Origin: an uncultured Clostridia bacterium
GTDB lineage: Bacteria > Bacillota > Clostridia > UMGS1810
Direction of reading: 5' to 3'
Assembly: GCA_934463165.1 (NCBI GenBank)
Contig: CAKSJG010000033.1
Span: 1 to 26,691, forward strand
Length of the DNA stretch: 26,691 bases
The notes under the pieces were generated by a model, which was not told the DNA's origin, searched no databases, and was given only the letters and a program-made list of their open reading frames with translations. Every line of letters starts with the position of its first letter. Within the stretch, counting starts at the first letter, position 1. The position numbers and the translations under genes were made by a program. This document shows positions 1-5,994 of the stretch, one piece after another.

Positions 1-1
1 G

Positions 2-70
2 CTGATTCCAATCTTGACTTGCAGTGATTTGGATAAAGTGAAAGCTGAAATCAAAAAGCAATTAGGCTGA
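2..70 (+). CDS. C-terminal end of an unidentified protein (partial at window edge)
   Basis: The frame starting at base 2 is open and encodes 22 residues, ending KAEIKKQLG before a TGA at 68-70. A direct repeat with a terminator starts at base 71, immediately after this stop, just as its second copy starts 2 bases after the NUDIX stop. That parallel is the main reason to believe this is the end of a real gene. Too little is visible to suggest a function. Confidence 0.4.
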   Translation: MIPILTCSDLDKVKAEIKKQLG

Positions 71-95
71 CAAATTCCGGTTTATAAGGCACACT

Positions 96-124
96 AAGGC
101 GAGCATTCGTGTTCGTCTTTTTTT
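96..124 (+). terminator. Rho-independent terminator, repeat copy 1
   Basis: AAGGCGAGC (96-104) pairs with GTTCGTCTT (111-119), allowing two G-T pairs, across the loop ATTCGT. A run of T follows to base 124. It lies just after the partial gene ending at base 70. Confidence 0.8.
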
Positions 125-234
125 GTGCCGATCTTACACGGTTTACCGGTTGATATCGAAAGCGCCTACCACAGCATAAAAAACGGAGTGCATTATGTGA
201 AATCGGGACTGAGAAGGTTCGGATAAACCGTCAA

Positions 235-263
235 TGGACAAAAGGATGATTTTGTGGTATAAT
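235..263 (+). promoter_or_regulatory. Sigma-A promoter for the NUDIX gene
   Basis: The -35 box is TGGACA (235-240), the spacer is 17 bases, and the -10 box is TATAAT (258-263). The TG before it (TGGTATAAT) makes an extended -10. The NUDIX start lies 37 bases downstream. The same promoter recurs in repeat copy 2. Confidence 0.8.
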
Positions 264-300
264 GTTTATAAGATAAATCGGAATTTGCGGAGGCGATTAT

Positions 301-918
301 ATGAATGATAAATGGGTTGAATTTGCAATCCGTATTCAAGGTATAGCACAGACAGGGCTTCAGTATGGGAAAGACAAATATGACAGAGAGCGTTATGAAG
401 AACTGAGGCAAATTGCGGCGGAAATGCTTTCTCTGAAAACGGATATTCCGGTAAATAAAATCTTTGATTTGTTTTGTAATGAATCCGGCTATCAGACGCC
501 AAAAGTAGATACACGGGCTGCAGTTTTTGTTGACGGTAAAATTCTTCTTGTACATGAAAATAACGGGACATGGTCGTTGCCGGGAGGCTGGTGTGATGTA
601 GATCAATCTATTGCCTCAAATACAGAAAAAGAAGTGCAGGAAGAAGCAGTACTTACCGTGACGTCCGAGAAAATAATTGCAGTTCAAGACTGGAGAAAGC
701 ACAATGTGGTAAACTACGCTTATGGAGTAGTAAAAATTTTTGTATTGTGCCGATACGAGGGCGGAAAATTTGAAAAGAATATTGAAACTACAGAAATCGA
801 ATTTTTCGATAAAAAGAATCTTCCGTCAGCCATTGCTGTGGAAAAATGCACGAAAGAACAAATCCTGATGTGCTTTGACTCGTATGAGAATCCGGATACG
901 GCTACGATGTTTGATTGA
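301..918 (+). CDS. NUDIX hydrolase with N-terminal Nudix_N domain
   Basis: A 205-residue protein predicted to hydrolyse a nucleoside diphosphate linked to another group in the cytoplasm; the substrate cannot be read from sequence. Residues 1-65 resemble the helical domain that precedes the catalytic domain in one NUDIX subgroup (Nudix_N_2 type). The NUDIX fold follows from about residue 70. The NUDIX box starts at GGW (95-97) and contains KEVQEE (110-115), so the metal-binding glutamates are present. Two box positions are unusual: Gln replaces the first Glu (common in this subgroup), and Val117 stands where Gly is normal (EEAVL). The start is supported by GGAGG seven bases upstream. The gene sits between two copies of a terminator-promoter repeat, so it is probably transcribed alone. 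Confidence 0.88.
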   Translation: MNDKWVEFAIRIQGIAQTGLQYGKDKYDRERYEELRQIAAEMLSLKTDIPVNKIFDLFCNESGYQTPKVDTRAAVFVDGKILLVHENNGTWSLPGGWCDVDQSIASNTEKEVQEEAVLTVTSEKIIAVQDWRKHNVVNYAYGVVKIFVLCRYEGGKFEKNIETTEIEFFDKKNLPSAIAVEKCTKEQILMCFDSYENPDTATMFD

Positions 919-944
919 GACAAATTTCGGTTTATAAACACACT

Positions 945-973
945 AAGGCGAGCATTCGTGTTCGTCTTTTTTT
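945..973 (+). terminator. Rho-independent terminator of the NUDIX gene
   Basis: Stem AAGGCGAGC (945-953) with GTTCGTCTT (960-968), followed by a T run. The sequence is identical to the terminator in repeat copy 1. Confidence 0.82.
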
Positions 974-1083
974 GTGCCGATCTTACACGGTTTACCGGTT
1001 GATATCGAGAGCGCCGGCCGCAGCATAAAAAACGGAATACATTATGTGAAATCGGGACTGAGAAAGTTCAGATAAACCGTCAA

Positions 1084-1112
1084 TGGACAAAAGGATGATT
1101 TTGTGGTATAAT
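1084..1112 (+). promoter_or_regulatory. Sigma-A promoter for the RhuM-family gene
   Basis: TGGACA (1084-1089), 17-base spacer, TATAAT (1107-1112) with an extended -10 TG. The start codon lies 58 bases beyond the -10 box. Confidence 0.8.
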
Positions 1113-1170
1113 ATAAAGTGTTAAGTTTCGGTTTGCACAAGCTTGTTATTGCCGGAAAGGAAATAAAAGT

Positions 1171-2208
1171 ATGAAGAATAAAAGAGAGATAAATATCCAT
1201 TCATCGACAGCGGAATATTTGACTTTTATTGCGTCTGTGGGTGATAGTGAACAAAGTGTGGAAATGCGGTATGAGGACGAGAACATTTGGCTTACGCAAA
1301 AAATGATGGCAGAGCTTTATGATGTAAGCGTTTCTGCAATCAATCAGCATATAAAGAAAATATTTGACGATGGTGAGCTTTCAAAGGATTCAGTTATTAA
1401 GAAATACTTAATAACTGCCGCAGACGGAAAAAAATATAATACAAATCACTATAATTTACAAATGATTATAGCTGTCGGATTCAAAATTGACAATGACCGA
1501 GCCGTTCAGTTCAGAAAATGGGCGGGGCAAATCGTGAAGGATTATACCATTCAAGGCTGGACAATGGATAGAGAACGCATTATAAAAGGTCATATGTTCA
1601 CCGATGAATATTTTGAAAGACAGCTCCAATATATTCGTGAAATAAGGCTGTCGGAACGCAAGTTTTATCAAAAAATAACCGATCTGTACGCAACGGCATT
1701 TGATTATGACAAAGATGCAAAAACAACGCAAAAGTTTTTTCAGACCGTGCAGAATAAAATGCATTTTGCCGTTCATCGTCATACTGCCGCTGAGGTAATT
1801 TATGAAAGAGCGGACGCAGAAAAAGAGCATATGGGACTTACCGCTTGGGAAAACGCACCCGACGGAAAAATCATAAAAACCGATGTTACGGTTGCAAAAA
1901 ACTATCTGAGTGAAGATGAAATGCGATATCTTGAAAGGATTGTATCTCTTTACTTAGATTATGCGGAACTCCAGGCACAGCGGCATATACCTATGAGTAT
2001 GGAAGATTGGTCAAAGCGGCTTGACAGTTTTCTTGAATTTAACGGAAACGAGCTTTTGACCGATGCCGGGAAAATAAGTGCGGAACAGGCAAAACTCCAT
2101 GCCGAAACGGAATATGAAAAATATCGTATTATTCAAGATAGATTGTATCAAAGTGATTTTGACCGCTTTGCCGCTCTTGAAGATGAAATAAAGAAAGTTG
2201 AAGAATAA
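1171..2208 (+). CDS. RhuM-family protein
   Basis: A 345-residue protein that I recognise as full-length RhuM family. These proteins are named after a Salmonella pathogenicity-island gene, are common on mobile elements and have no established biochemical activity. Family hallmarks are the N-terminal IWLTQKMMAELYDVSVSAIN segment (about 49-68), which resembles a DNA-binding helix-turn-helix, and IKKIFDDGEL soon after. The central RKWAGQIVKDYTIQGWTMD stretch is also typical. The C-terminal half is helical and charged. AAAGGA lies about 11 bases before the ATG. It is transcribed from the promoter in repeat copy 2. The location among repeats and phage remnants fits an acquired gene; a role in defence or regulation is only inference. 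Confidence 0.88.
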   Translation: MKNKREINIHSSTAEYLTFIASVGDSEQSVEMRYEDENIWLTQKMMAELYDVSVSAINQHIKKIFDDGELSKDSVIKKYLITAADGKKYNTNHYNLQMIIAVGFKIDNDRAVQFRKWAGQIVKDYTIQGWTMDRERIIKGHMFTDEYFERQLQYIREIRLSERKFYQKITDLYATAFDYDKDAKTTQKFFQTVQNKMHFAVHRHTAAEVIYERADAEKEHMGLTAWENAPDGKIIKTDVTVAKNYLSEDEMRYLERIVSLYLDYAELQAQRHIPMSMEDWSKRLDSFLEFNGNELLTDAGKISAEQAKLHAETEYEKYRIIQDRLYQSDFDRFAALEDEIKKVEE

Positions 2209-2319
2209 CTCTTGACGATGATAAGGGAATTCAAGAACGATAAATCGTAATTTGCAAAGTTCATTAAATGTAAAGTTTATCTTGACATGTAAAAAGGACT
2301 ATGAAGGAGAAAGTTTTAT

Positions 2320-2853
2320 ATGAATATTACAGTGTATCTTGGTGCAAGTGAAGGCAATGACCCAGCCTTAAGAAATGCAGTTACAGAACTGGGAAATTGG
2401 ATTGGACAAAGCGGTAATACGCTTGTTTACGGTGGTTCAAAAGGCGGATTGATGGGAGCGATAGCTGACAGTGTTTTGAATACCGGCGGAAAGGTTATCG
2501 GTGTTGAACCACAGTTTTTTATCGAAAATGAGTTTCAGCACGATGGACTGACTAATCTGATTATTACAAAGGATATGTCAGAACGCAAAAATAAAATGAT
2601 AGAACTTGGTGATGCATTTATTGCATTTCCCGGCGGCACCGGTACGCTTGAAGAAATTACAGAAGTAATGTCAAAGGTATCGTTGAAGCAACTTGATGCT
2701 CCCTGCATTCTCTATAATTTGAACGGTTATTATGACAGTCTGAAAGAGTTTATGAATCATATGATAGAAAAGGGATTATCTTCCCCGGAACGCCAGAAGG
2801 ATATCTTTTTTGCAGATAATCTTGAAGAAATTCAGCATTTATTGAAAATTTAA
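2320..2853 (+). CDS. LOG-family protein (TIGR00730 Rossmann fold)
   Basis: A 177-residue protein, close to the usual length for this family. Members hydrolyse the N-glycosidic bond of nucleoside 5'-monophosphates, releasing the base and ribose 5-phosphate. Plant and some bacterial members act on cytokinin ribotides. Visible motifs are YGGSKGGLMG near residues 37-46 and PGGTGTLEE near 104-112, the phosphate-binding and catalytic signature. The start is supported by AAGGAG about 8 bases upstream. The upstream spacer shows no complete promoter, so it may be read through from the RhuM-family gene. The natural substrate cannot be told; a general nucleotide-salvage role is as likely as cytokinin chemistry. 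Confidence 0.88.
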   Translation: MNITVYLGASEGNDPALRNAVTELGNWIGQSGNTLVYGGSKGGLMGAIADSVLNTGGKVIGVEPQFFIENEFQHDGLTNLIITKDMSERKNKMIELGDAFIAFPGGTGTLEEITEVMSKVSLKQLDAPCILYNLNGYYDSLKEFMNHMIEKGLSSPERQKDIFFADNLEEIQHLLKI

Positions 2854-2883
2854 TAAATTTCGGTTTATATAACAAAACAAATC

Positions 2884-2911
2884 AAGGCGATTACTTCGGT
2901 AGTCGCTTTTT
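2884..2911 (+). terminator. Rho-independent terminator of the LOG-family gene
   Basis: GCGATTAC (2887-2894 region) pairs with GTAGTCGC across a TTCG tetraloop and is followed by five T residues. The bases just before it (AAATTTCGGTTTATA, from 2855) match the left edge of the repeats at 71 and 921. Confidence 0.82.
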
Positions 2912-2938
2912 CTATGCCCGGTTTTAGTAGGTTGCAGC

Positions 2939-3205
2939 ATGAACGGTATAACAGAACTTGCAAAATTACTCAAAGAGCGTGAAAACAGTGACGGTTACTC
3001 GCCGATGTTCGGAACGGTTATTGAGCTGCCGAACACGAAAATACGCATAAGCGACAAGGTTATTCTGACCGACAGCCACATTACGCTTTGCATAAACTTA
3101 AAAGAACAAAATGCGGACGGCGAGTATATAAACCTTGGCAAGACGGTGGTTTTGCTCCCATATGCAAACGGTCAGAAATTTATTGTGATTGGAGTGGTTA
3201 TCTGA
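2939..3205 (+). CDS. Phage tail protein resembling DUF2577 (XkdR-like)
   Basis: An 88-residue protein with the layout of DUF2577 tail/baseplate proteins: a short helical start (GITELAKLLKER), then beta-strand sequence with FGTVIELPNTKIRISDKVIL and a C-terminal GQKFIVIGVVI. In PBSX-like phages this gene directly precedes the DUF2634 (XkdS) gene, and the same order is seen here: its TGA overlaps the next ATG by one base (TGATG). It is somewhat shorter than typical members (about 100 residues). With no other tail genes nearby it is probably a prophage remnant. The ribosome binding site (AGG about 8 bases upstream) is weak. The assignment rests on pattern and gene order. Confidence 0.6.
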   Translation: MNGITELAKLLKERENSDGYSPMFGTVIELPNTKIRISDKVILTDSHITLCINLKEQNADGEYINLGKTVVLLPYANGQKFIVIGVVI

Positions 3206-3369
3206 TGTTTCCGAATTCAACCGATATAATGCTTGATGATTTTGTTGTGCGTGACGGAAAGCTGATTGAGTGCGACGGCATCGAATCAATAAAAGTATGG
3301 ATAGAGAAAATACTCCGAACCGAAAAAAGGTGTGGCAAGCGAGGAATTAATTTCAGAAGTGGCAAATAA
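3205..3369 (+). pseudogene. Truncated phage baseplate gene resembling DUF2634 (XkdS-like)
   Basis: A 54-residue frame. The first ~41 residues resemble the start of DUF2634/XkdS baseplate proteins, including DGIESIKVWIEKILRTE, where family members normally continue into a conserved Tyr-rich stretch. After RTEK the sequence becomes unrelated (RCGKRGINFRSGK, then stop), which marks a deletion or insertion junction near 3325. Full-length members are about 130-150 residues, so most of the protein is missing. In another frame, 3320-3411 is also open (ASEELISEVANNIEENRP...), so a different gene fragment starts at this junction. Confidence 0.6.
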
Positions 3370-3411
3370 TATTGAAGAAAACAGACCGATCAGAGCGGAG
3401 GTTACAGCATG
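3320..3411 (+). pseudogene. C-terminal fragment of an unidentified gene
   Basis: This frame (GVASEELISEVANNIEEN then RPIRAEVTA and stop) is open from the XkdS junction to a TGA that overlaps the ATG of the recombinase remnant (ATGA). It contains GGAGG eight bases before that ATG. Such overlaps are typical of translationally coupled genes, so this may be the end of the gene that originally preceded the recombinase. I cannot identify the family. Confidence 0.35.
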
Positions 3412-3790
3412 AATAAAATTGTCTGTGGGCTTGAAGCAGATGGTATTCTGACTGGTGCCGGCAAAACAAAATGGTGGACAAGCACCATAAACAAAATTCT
3501 TCGTAATGAAAAATACATCGGCGATGCACTTCTGCAGAAAACTTATACTACTGACTTTCTTAACAAGACCAGAGTTAAAAACACCGGTATCGTTCCACAG
3601 TATTATGTTGAAGGCAACCACGAAGCCATTATTCCAAAAGAAATCTTTATGCGAGTTCAGGAAGAATTGGTACGCAGACGCGTTGTTAAGACAAGTGCCA
3701 ACGGTAAAAAGCACAGCTACAGCTGCAAGCACTGTTTTGCACAGATTGTTATTTGTGGCGACTGTGGTGAAATGTTCAGAAGAATTCATT
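3409..3790 (+). pseudogene. Large serine recombinase remnant lacking the catalytic domain
   Basis: The frame runs to 3858, but only the first ~127 residues look like a large serine recombinase. They match the middle part of that family: a Recombinase domain with WTSTINKILRNEKYIGDALL and PQYYVEGNHEAIIP, then the start of a zinc-ribbon with ICGDCGEMF. The N-terminal resolvase domain with the nucleophilic serine is absent and the zinc ribbon is cut after RRIHWN. From about 3790 the DNA belongs to the opposing minus-strand gene. A good GGAGG and ATG precede MNK, so the original start may survive with an internal deletion behind it. The product cannot recombine DNA. It probably marks an old integrative element. 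Confidence 0.8.
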
Positions 3791-4465
3791 GGAATTTACG
3801 CCATTTTTTAACGTTGCAACACCTAAGATATTATCTTCTTCTGTTCCTGACTTTCTAATAAAAATTTTATCAAACTTAAAATCAAAACTGTAAATTTCAT
3901 CATTAGGTTTAACAATCAACGGATAAACCTTTATTTCTTTTGGTAAATCTGAAAGGTCATTTGGAACATCAATAAAAAATGCAATGTGATTAACATATGT
4001 CTTACCATCTTTTTCTGTAAATACCTGCTTATAATGAATTTCTTGAATTCGCTGACTATTAGATATACAATTAGGAATTTGCTGTAAAAGTTCCCGGAGC
4101 AAAACATCGACAGTTGCATATACATAGTCACGTAATTCTAAAATCTTGTCGAGTGCATTTTCTTCTGTGTAATCAACGCCACCATATGAGAATGCGTTAA
4201 TTTTGAAAACATCCTGATTTCCTATAAATATACTGTTTTTTACTGATATTAATATCGTTTTAATATGTTTGATATAGTTGTCAAATGCCATTAGATACTG
4301 GAATCTAATATCATTTTTGTTTGCATCCATTAATTGAAGGAGCGTTGCAAACTCTGGCTTTTGATTTAATTTCTTTAAAAGCTTACCTAATAATCCTTTA
4401 TCCTCAACATCGAAAGCTTCGTCACCTAAAAGAGCTGCATTTATCAATTGAAATAATACATCCAT
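3776..4465 (-). CDS. Hypothetical protein, 3' end probably replaced
   Basis: A 229-residue protein that I do not recognise. It has no signal peptide or membrane segment. It is rich in helices in the first half (LLGKLLKKLNQKPEFATLLQ, ILELRDYVYATVDVLLREL) and beta-like in the second (KIFIRKSGTEEDNILGVATL). The start is supported by GGAAGGG about 5-6 bases upstream. The last residues (about NGVNSNEFF) are encoded by bases that belong to the recombinase remnant on the other strand, so the original C-terminus was probably lost at a junction near 3790. A reading frame ends two bases before its start, suggesting it was once a downstream gene of an operon. Confidence 0.6.
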   Translation of the reverse strand: MDVLFQLINAALLGDEAFDVEDKGLLGKLLKKLNQKPEFATLLQLMDANKNDIRFQYLMAFDNYIKHIKTILISVKNSIFIGNQDVFKINAFSYGGVDYTEENALDKILELRDYVYATVDVLLRELLQQIPNCISNSQRIQEIHYKQVFTEKDGKTYVNHIAFFIDVPNDLSDLPKEIKVYPLIVKPNDEIYSFDFKFDKIFIRKSGTEEDNILGVATLKNGVNSNEFF

Positions 4466-4467
4466 GC

Positions 4468-4599
4468 TTACCCTTCCGTAATGGAAGAATTCCTCTCTGT
4501 TTTTCGCAAGAATATAATATCATCTAATTCATAACCGCCAACATTCAAATTTGTCCTTTGCATATCAGAAACTTTATAGCTTGCTTTTCCGGAAGATTG
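4468..4599 (-). pseudogene. C-terminal fragment of an unidentified upstream gene
   Basis: Reading leftwards, a frame open from about 4599 encodes KASYKVSDMQRTNLNVGGYE followed by LDDIIFLRK..., ending at a stop (4468-4470) two bases before the ATG of the hypothetical protein. Its only ATG (4561-4563) has no ribosome binding site. Composition and tight spacing to the next gene suggest the 3' end of a lost gene. It is cut off just before the rlmD terminator. Family unknown. Confidence 0.35.
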
Positions 4600-4608
4600 C
4601 CACTACCC

Positions 4609-4643
4609 AAAAAAGCCCGTAAATACGCCGATTTGCGGCTTTT
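4609..4643 (-). terminator. Rho-independent terminator of the wall-polysaccharide/rlmD operon
   Basis: On the minus strand AAAAGCC (4643-4637) pairs with GGCTTTT (4617-4611), followed by further T residues to 4609. An inner AAAT/ATTT stem extends the hairpin. The stem begins within the rlmD stop codon. The opposite strand also forms the hairpin but with a poorer T run. Confidence 0.78.
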
Positions 4644-5994
4644 ATTTATCTTTTCTTGACATCAAACATACCGTCTCCACATGCATAGTCTGCGGAAACA
4701 TATCCACTGCGCAAAGTTTATCAACTTTAAAACCGTAACCGCAAAGCTTTGCCGCGTCGCGCGCAAGTGTTGCACTGTTACACGAAACATACACTATTTT
4801 CTTTGGATTCATTCTGTTTAAAAGCTCAAGCGTCTTGGCATCGCAGCCCTTTCTCGGAGGGTCAACAACGGCAATATCGGCTCTTTTACCTTCGCTTAAG
4901 AGCTTATCCACAGTTTCGCCGCAATCGCCGCAATAAAATGAAGTATTTTCTATTCCGTTCAGCCTTGCATTCTCTTTTGCATTTTTTACCGCATCTTCCA
5001 CGATTTCGACCCCTACAACCTCTTTGACCTTTTTTGAAAGAAAAAGAGAGATACTGCCTACTCCGCAGTAAAGGTCAAAAACAGTATCACTTTCTGACGG
5101 AGATGCATATTCCAAAGCCTTTTGATATAACTTTAACATCTGAGATGTGTTAACCTGAAAAAAACTGTTAGGCGAAACCTTAAATTTTATATCTCCGACA
5201 TTCATGATAATGTACGGATTGCCGAAAAGCGTGATGTTCCTTCCTCCGAGTATAACATTCGTTCTTTGTGTATTAATATTCTGAATCAGGCTGATTTTTC
5301 CGAGATGAGAAAGAGATTTTGCCAATTTTTCCGCATTTTTTATTTTTTCGGGTATATTTGTAACAATACAAACCATAAGCTCGTCTCCGCCGTCGCGGAC
5401 ATATATATGCCGAACCGTTCCTCTGTGTGTTTTTTCGTTATATACACTTATATTTTCCTCGCGTATAAACTCCATAACCGTATTTAAAGCCGCATTTATC
5501 CTATCACTTTGAATACAGCATGAATCGATGCTTACTATATCGTGAGATTTCGGCAGAAAAAAACCGCAAACTGCGCCCTTATCCGACATACCGAGAGGGA
5601 ACTGGGCCTTATTGCGGTAGTTATATTCACAGTCTGCACCTATTATCCCCTCATATACATAGTCGGAAACTCCCCCGATACGCGCCATATTTGAAGTTAC
5701 CGTATGCGACTTCATATCAAGCTGAGCGGTGTATTTTATATTGAGCAGTGTGCACCCTCCGCATTTTTCAAATTTGCAGCAAACCGATGTACGCCTAAAA
5801 GGAGACATTGTAACAATTTTGTTAAGCTTTCCGAAACCGTATGTCTTGTTAAGCTTCGTAAGCACGAAGCTTATCTCATCACCGACAATGGCGCCGCGCA
5901 CAAATATAGTATAATTATCTTCAATTTTTGCGATTCCGTCACCGTCCGTTGTCATATCAATAACGGATGCCGTGTATTCATCATTTATGTTCAT
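4642..5994 (-). CDS. rlmD: 23S rRNA (uracil-C5)-methyltransferase, RlmD/RlmCD family
   Basis: A 450-residue SAM-dependent enzyme that methylates C5 of a uracil in 23S rRNA. Residues 1-62 form a TRAM RNA-binding domain. Iron-sulfur cluster cysteines are Cys72/73, Cys78, Cys81 and Cys159/160. The SAM site is FDLYCGVGS (306-314), followed by DPPRKG (378-383), the catalytic nucleophile Cys405 in YVSCNSATLARD, and the general base Glu440 in HVET. All key residues are present and the length is normal. Gram-positive members can modify both U747 and U1939; which applies here is not visible. It is the last gene of the operon: its start lies inside the end of the GT4-CsaB gene (14-base overlap), with GGAGAA about 8-10 bases upstream. 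Confidence 0.93.
   Translation of the reverse strand: MNINDEYTASVIDMTTDGDGIAKIEDNYTIFVRGAIVGDEISFVLTKLNKTYGFGKLNKIVTMSPFRRTSVCCKFEKCGGCTLLNIKYTAQLDMKSHTVTSNMARIGGVSDYVYEGIIGADCEYNYRNKAQFPLGMSDKGAVCGFFLPKSHDIVSIDSCCIQSDRINAALNTVMEFIREENISVYNEKTHRGTVRHIYVRDGGDELMVCIVTNIPEKIKNAEKLAKSLSHLGKISLIQNINTQRTNVILGGRNITLFGNPYIIMNVGDIKFKVSPNSFFQVNTSQMLKLYQKALEYASPSESDTVFDLYCGVGSISLFLSKKVKEVVGVEIVEDAVKNAKENARLNGIENTSFYCGDCGETVDKLLSEGKRADIAVVDPPRKGCDAKTLELLNRMNPKKIVYVSCNSATLARDAAKLCGYGFKVDKLCAVDMFPQTMHVETVCLMSRKDK

Larger units (their letters stand above)
71..263 (+). repeat. Intergenic direct repeat, copy 1 (terminator plus promoter)
   Basis: About 193 bases almost identical to 921-1112, with roughly ten substitutions and one single-base gap by eye. 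The unit begins at the end of one gene with CAAATTYCGGTTTATAA. It then carries a stem-loop terminator, a ~110-base middle section, and a sigma-A promoter ending in TATAAT. The middle section has a short reading frame (HGLPVDIESA... ending in TAA at the GGATAAACC segment) in both copies, but without a start codon and with several replacement changes. I do not call it coding. Confidence 0.9.
921..1112 (+). repeat. Intergenic direct repeat, copy 2 (terminator plus promoter)
   Basis: Second copy of the element at 71-263, starting two bases after the NUDIX stop codon and ending at the TATAAT of the promoter for the RhuM-family gene. Terminator and promoter are unchanged; most differences lie in the middle section. 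Homology stops abruptly after the -10 box. Confidence 0.9.

Noticed and set aside
125..228. Short open frame (HGLPVDIESA...) within both intergenic repeats
   Set aside because: It has no start codon or ribosome binding site, begins just after the terminator, and shows several replacement changes between copies. It may be a gene relic but cannot be supported as coding.
71..1112. CRISPR array or classical integron attC sites
   Set aside because: There are only two long repeats with a full gene between them, no regular short spacers, no attC-like core sites and no tyrosine integrase in the window.
301..2853. NUDIX, RhuM and LOG genes as a co-functional defence operon
   Set aside because: The NUDIX and RhuM genes are separated by a terminator and a new promoter, so at least these two are not one operon. 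No nuclease, toxin-antitoxin pair or other recognisable defence core accompanies them.
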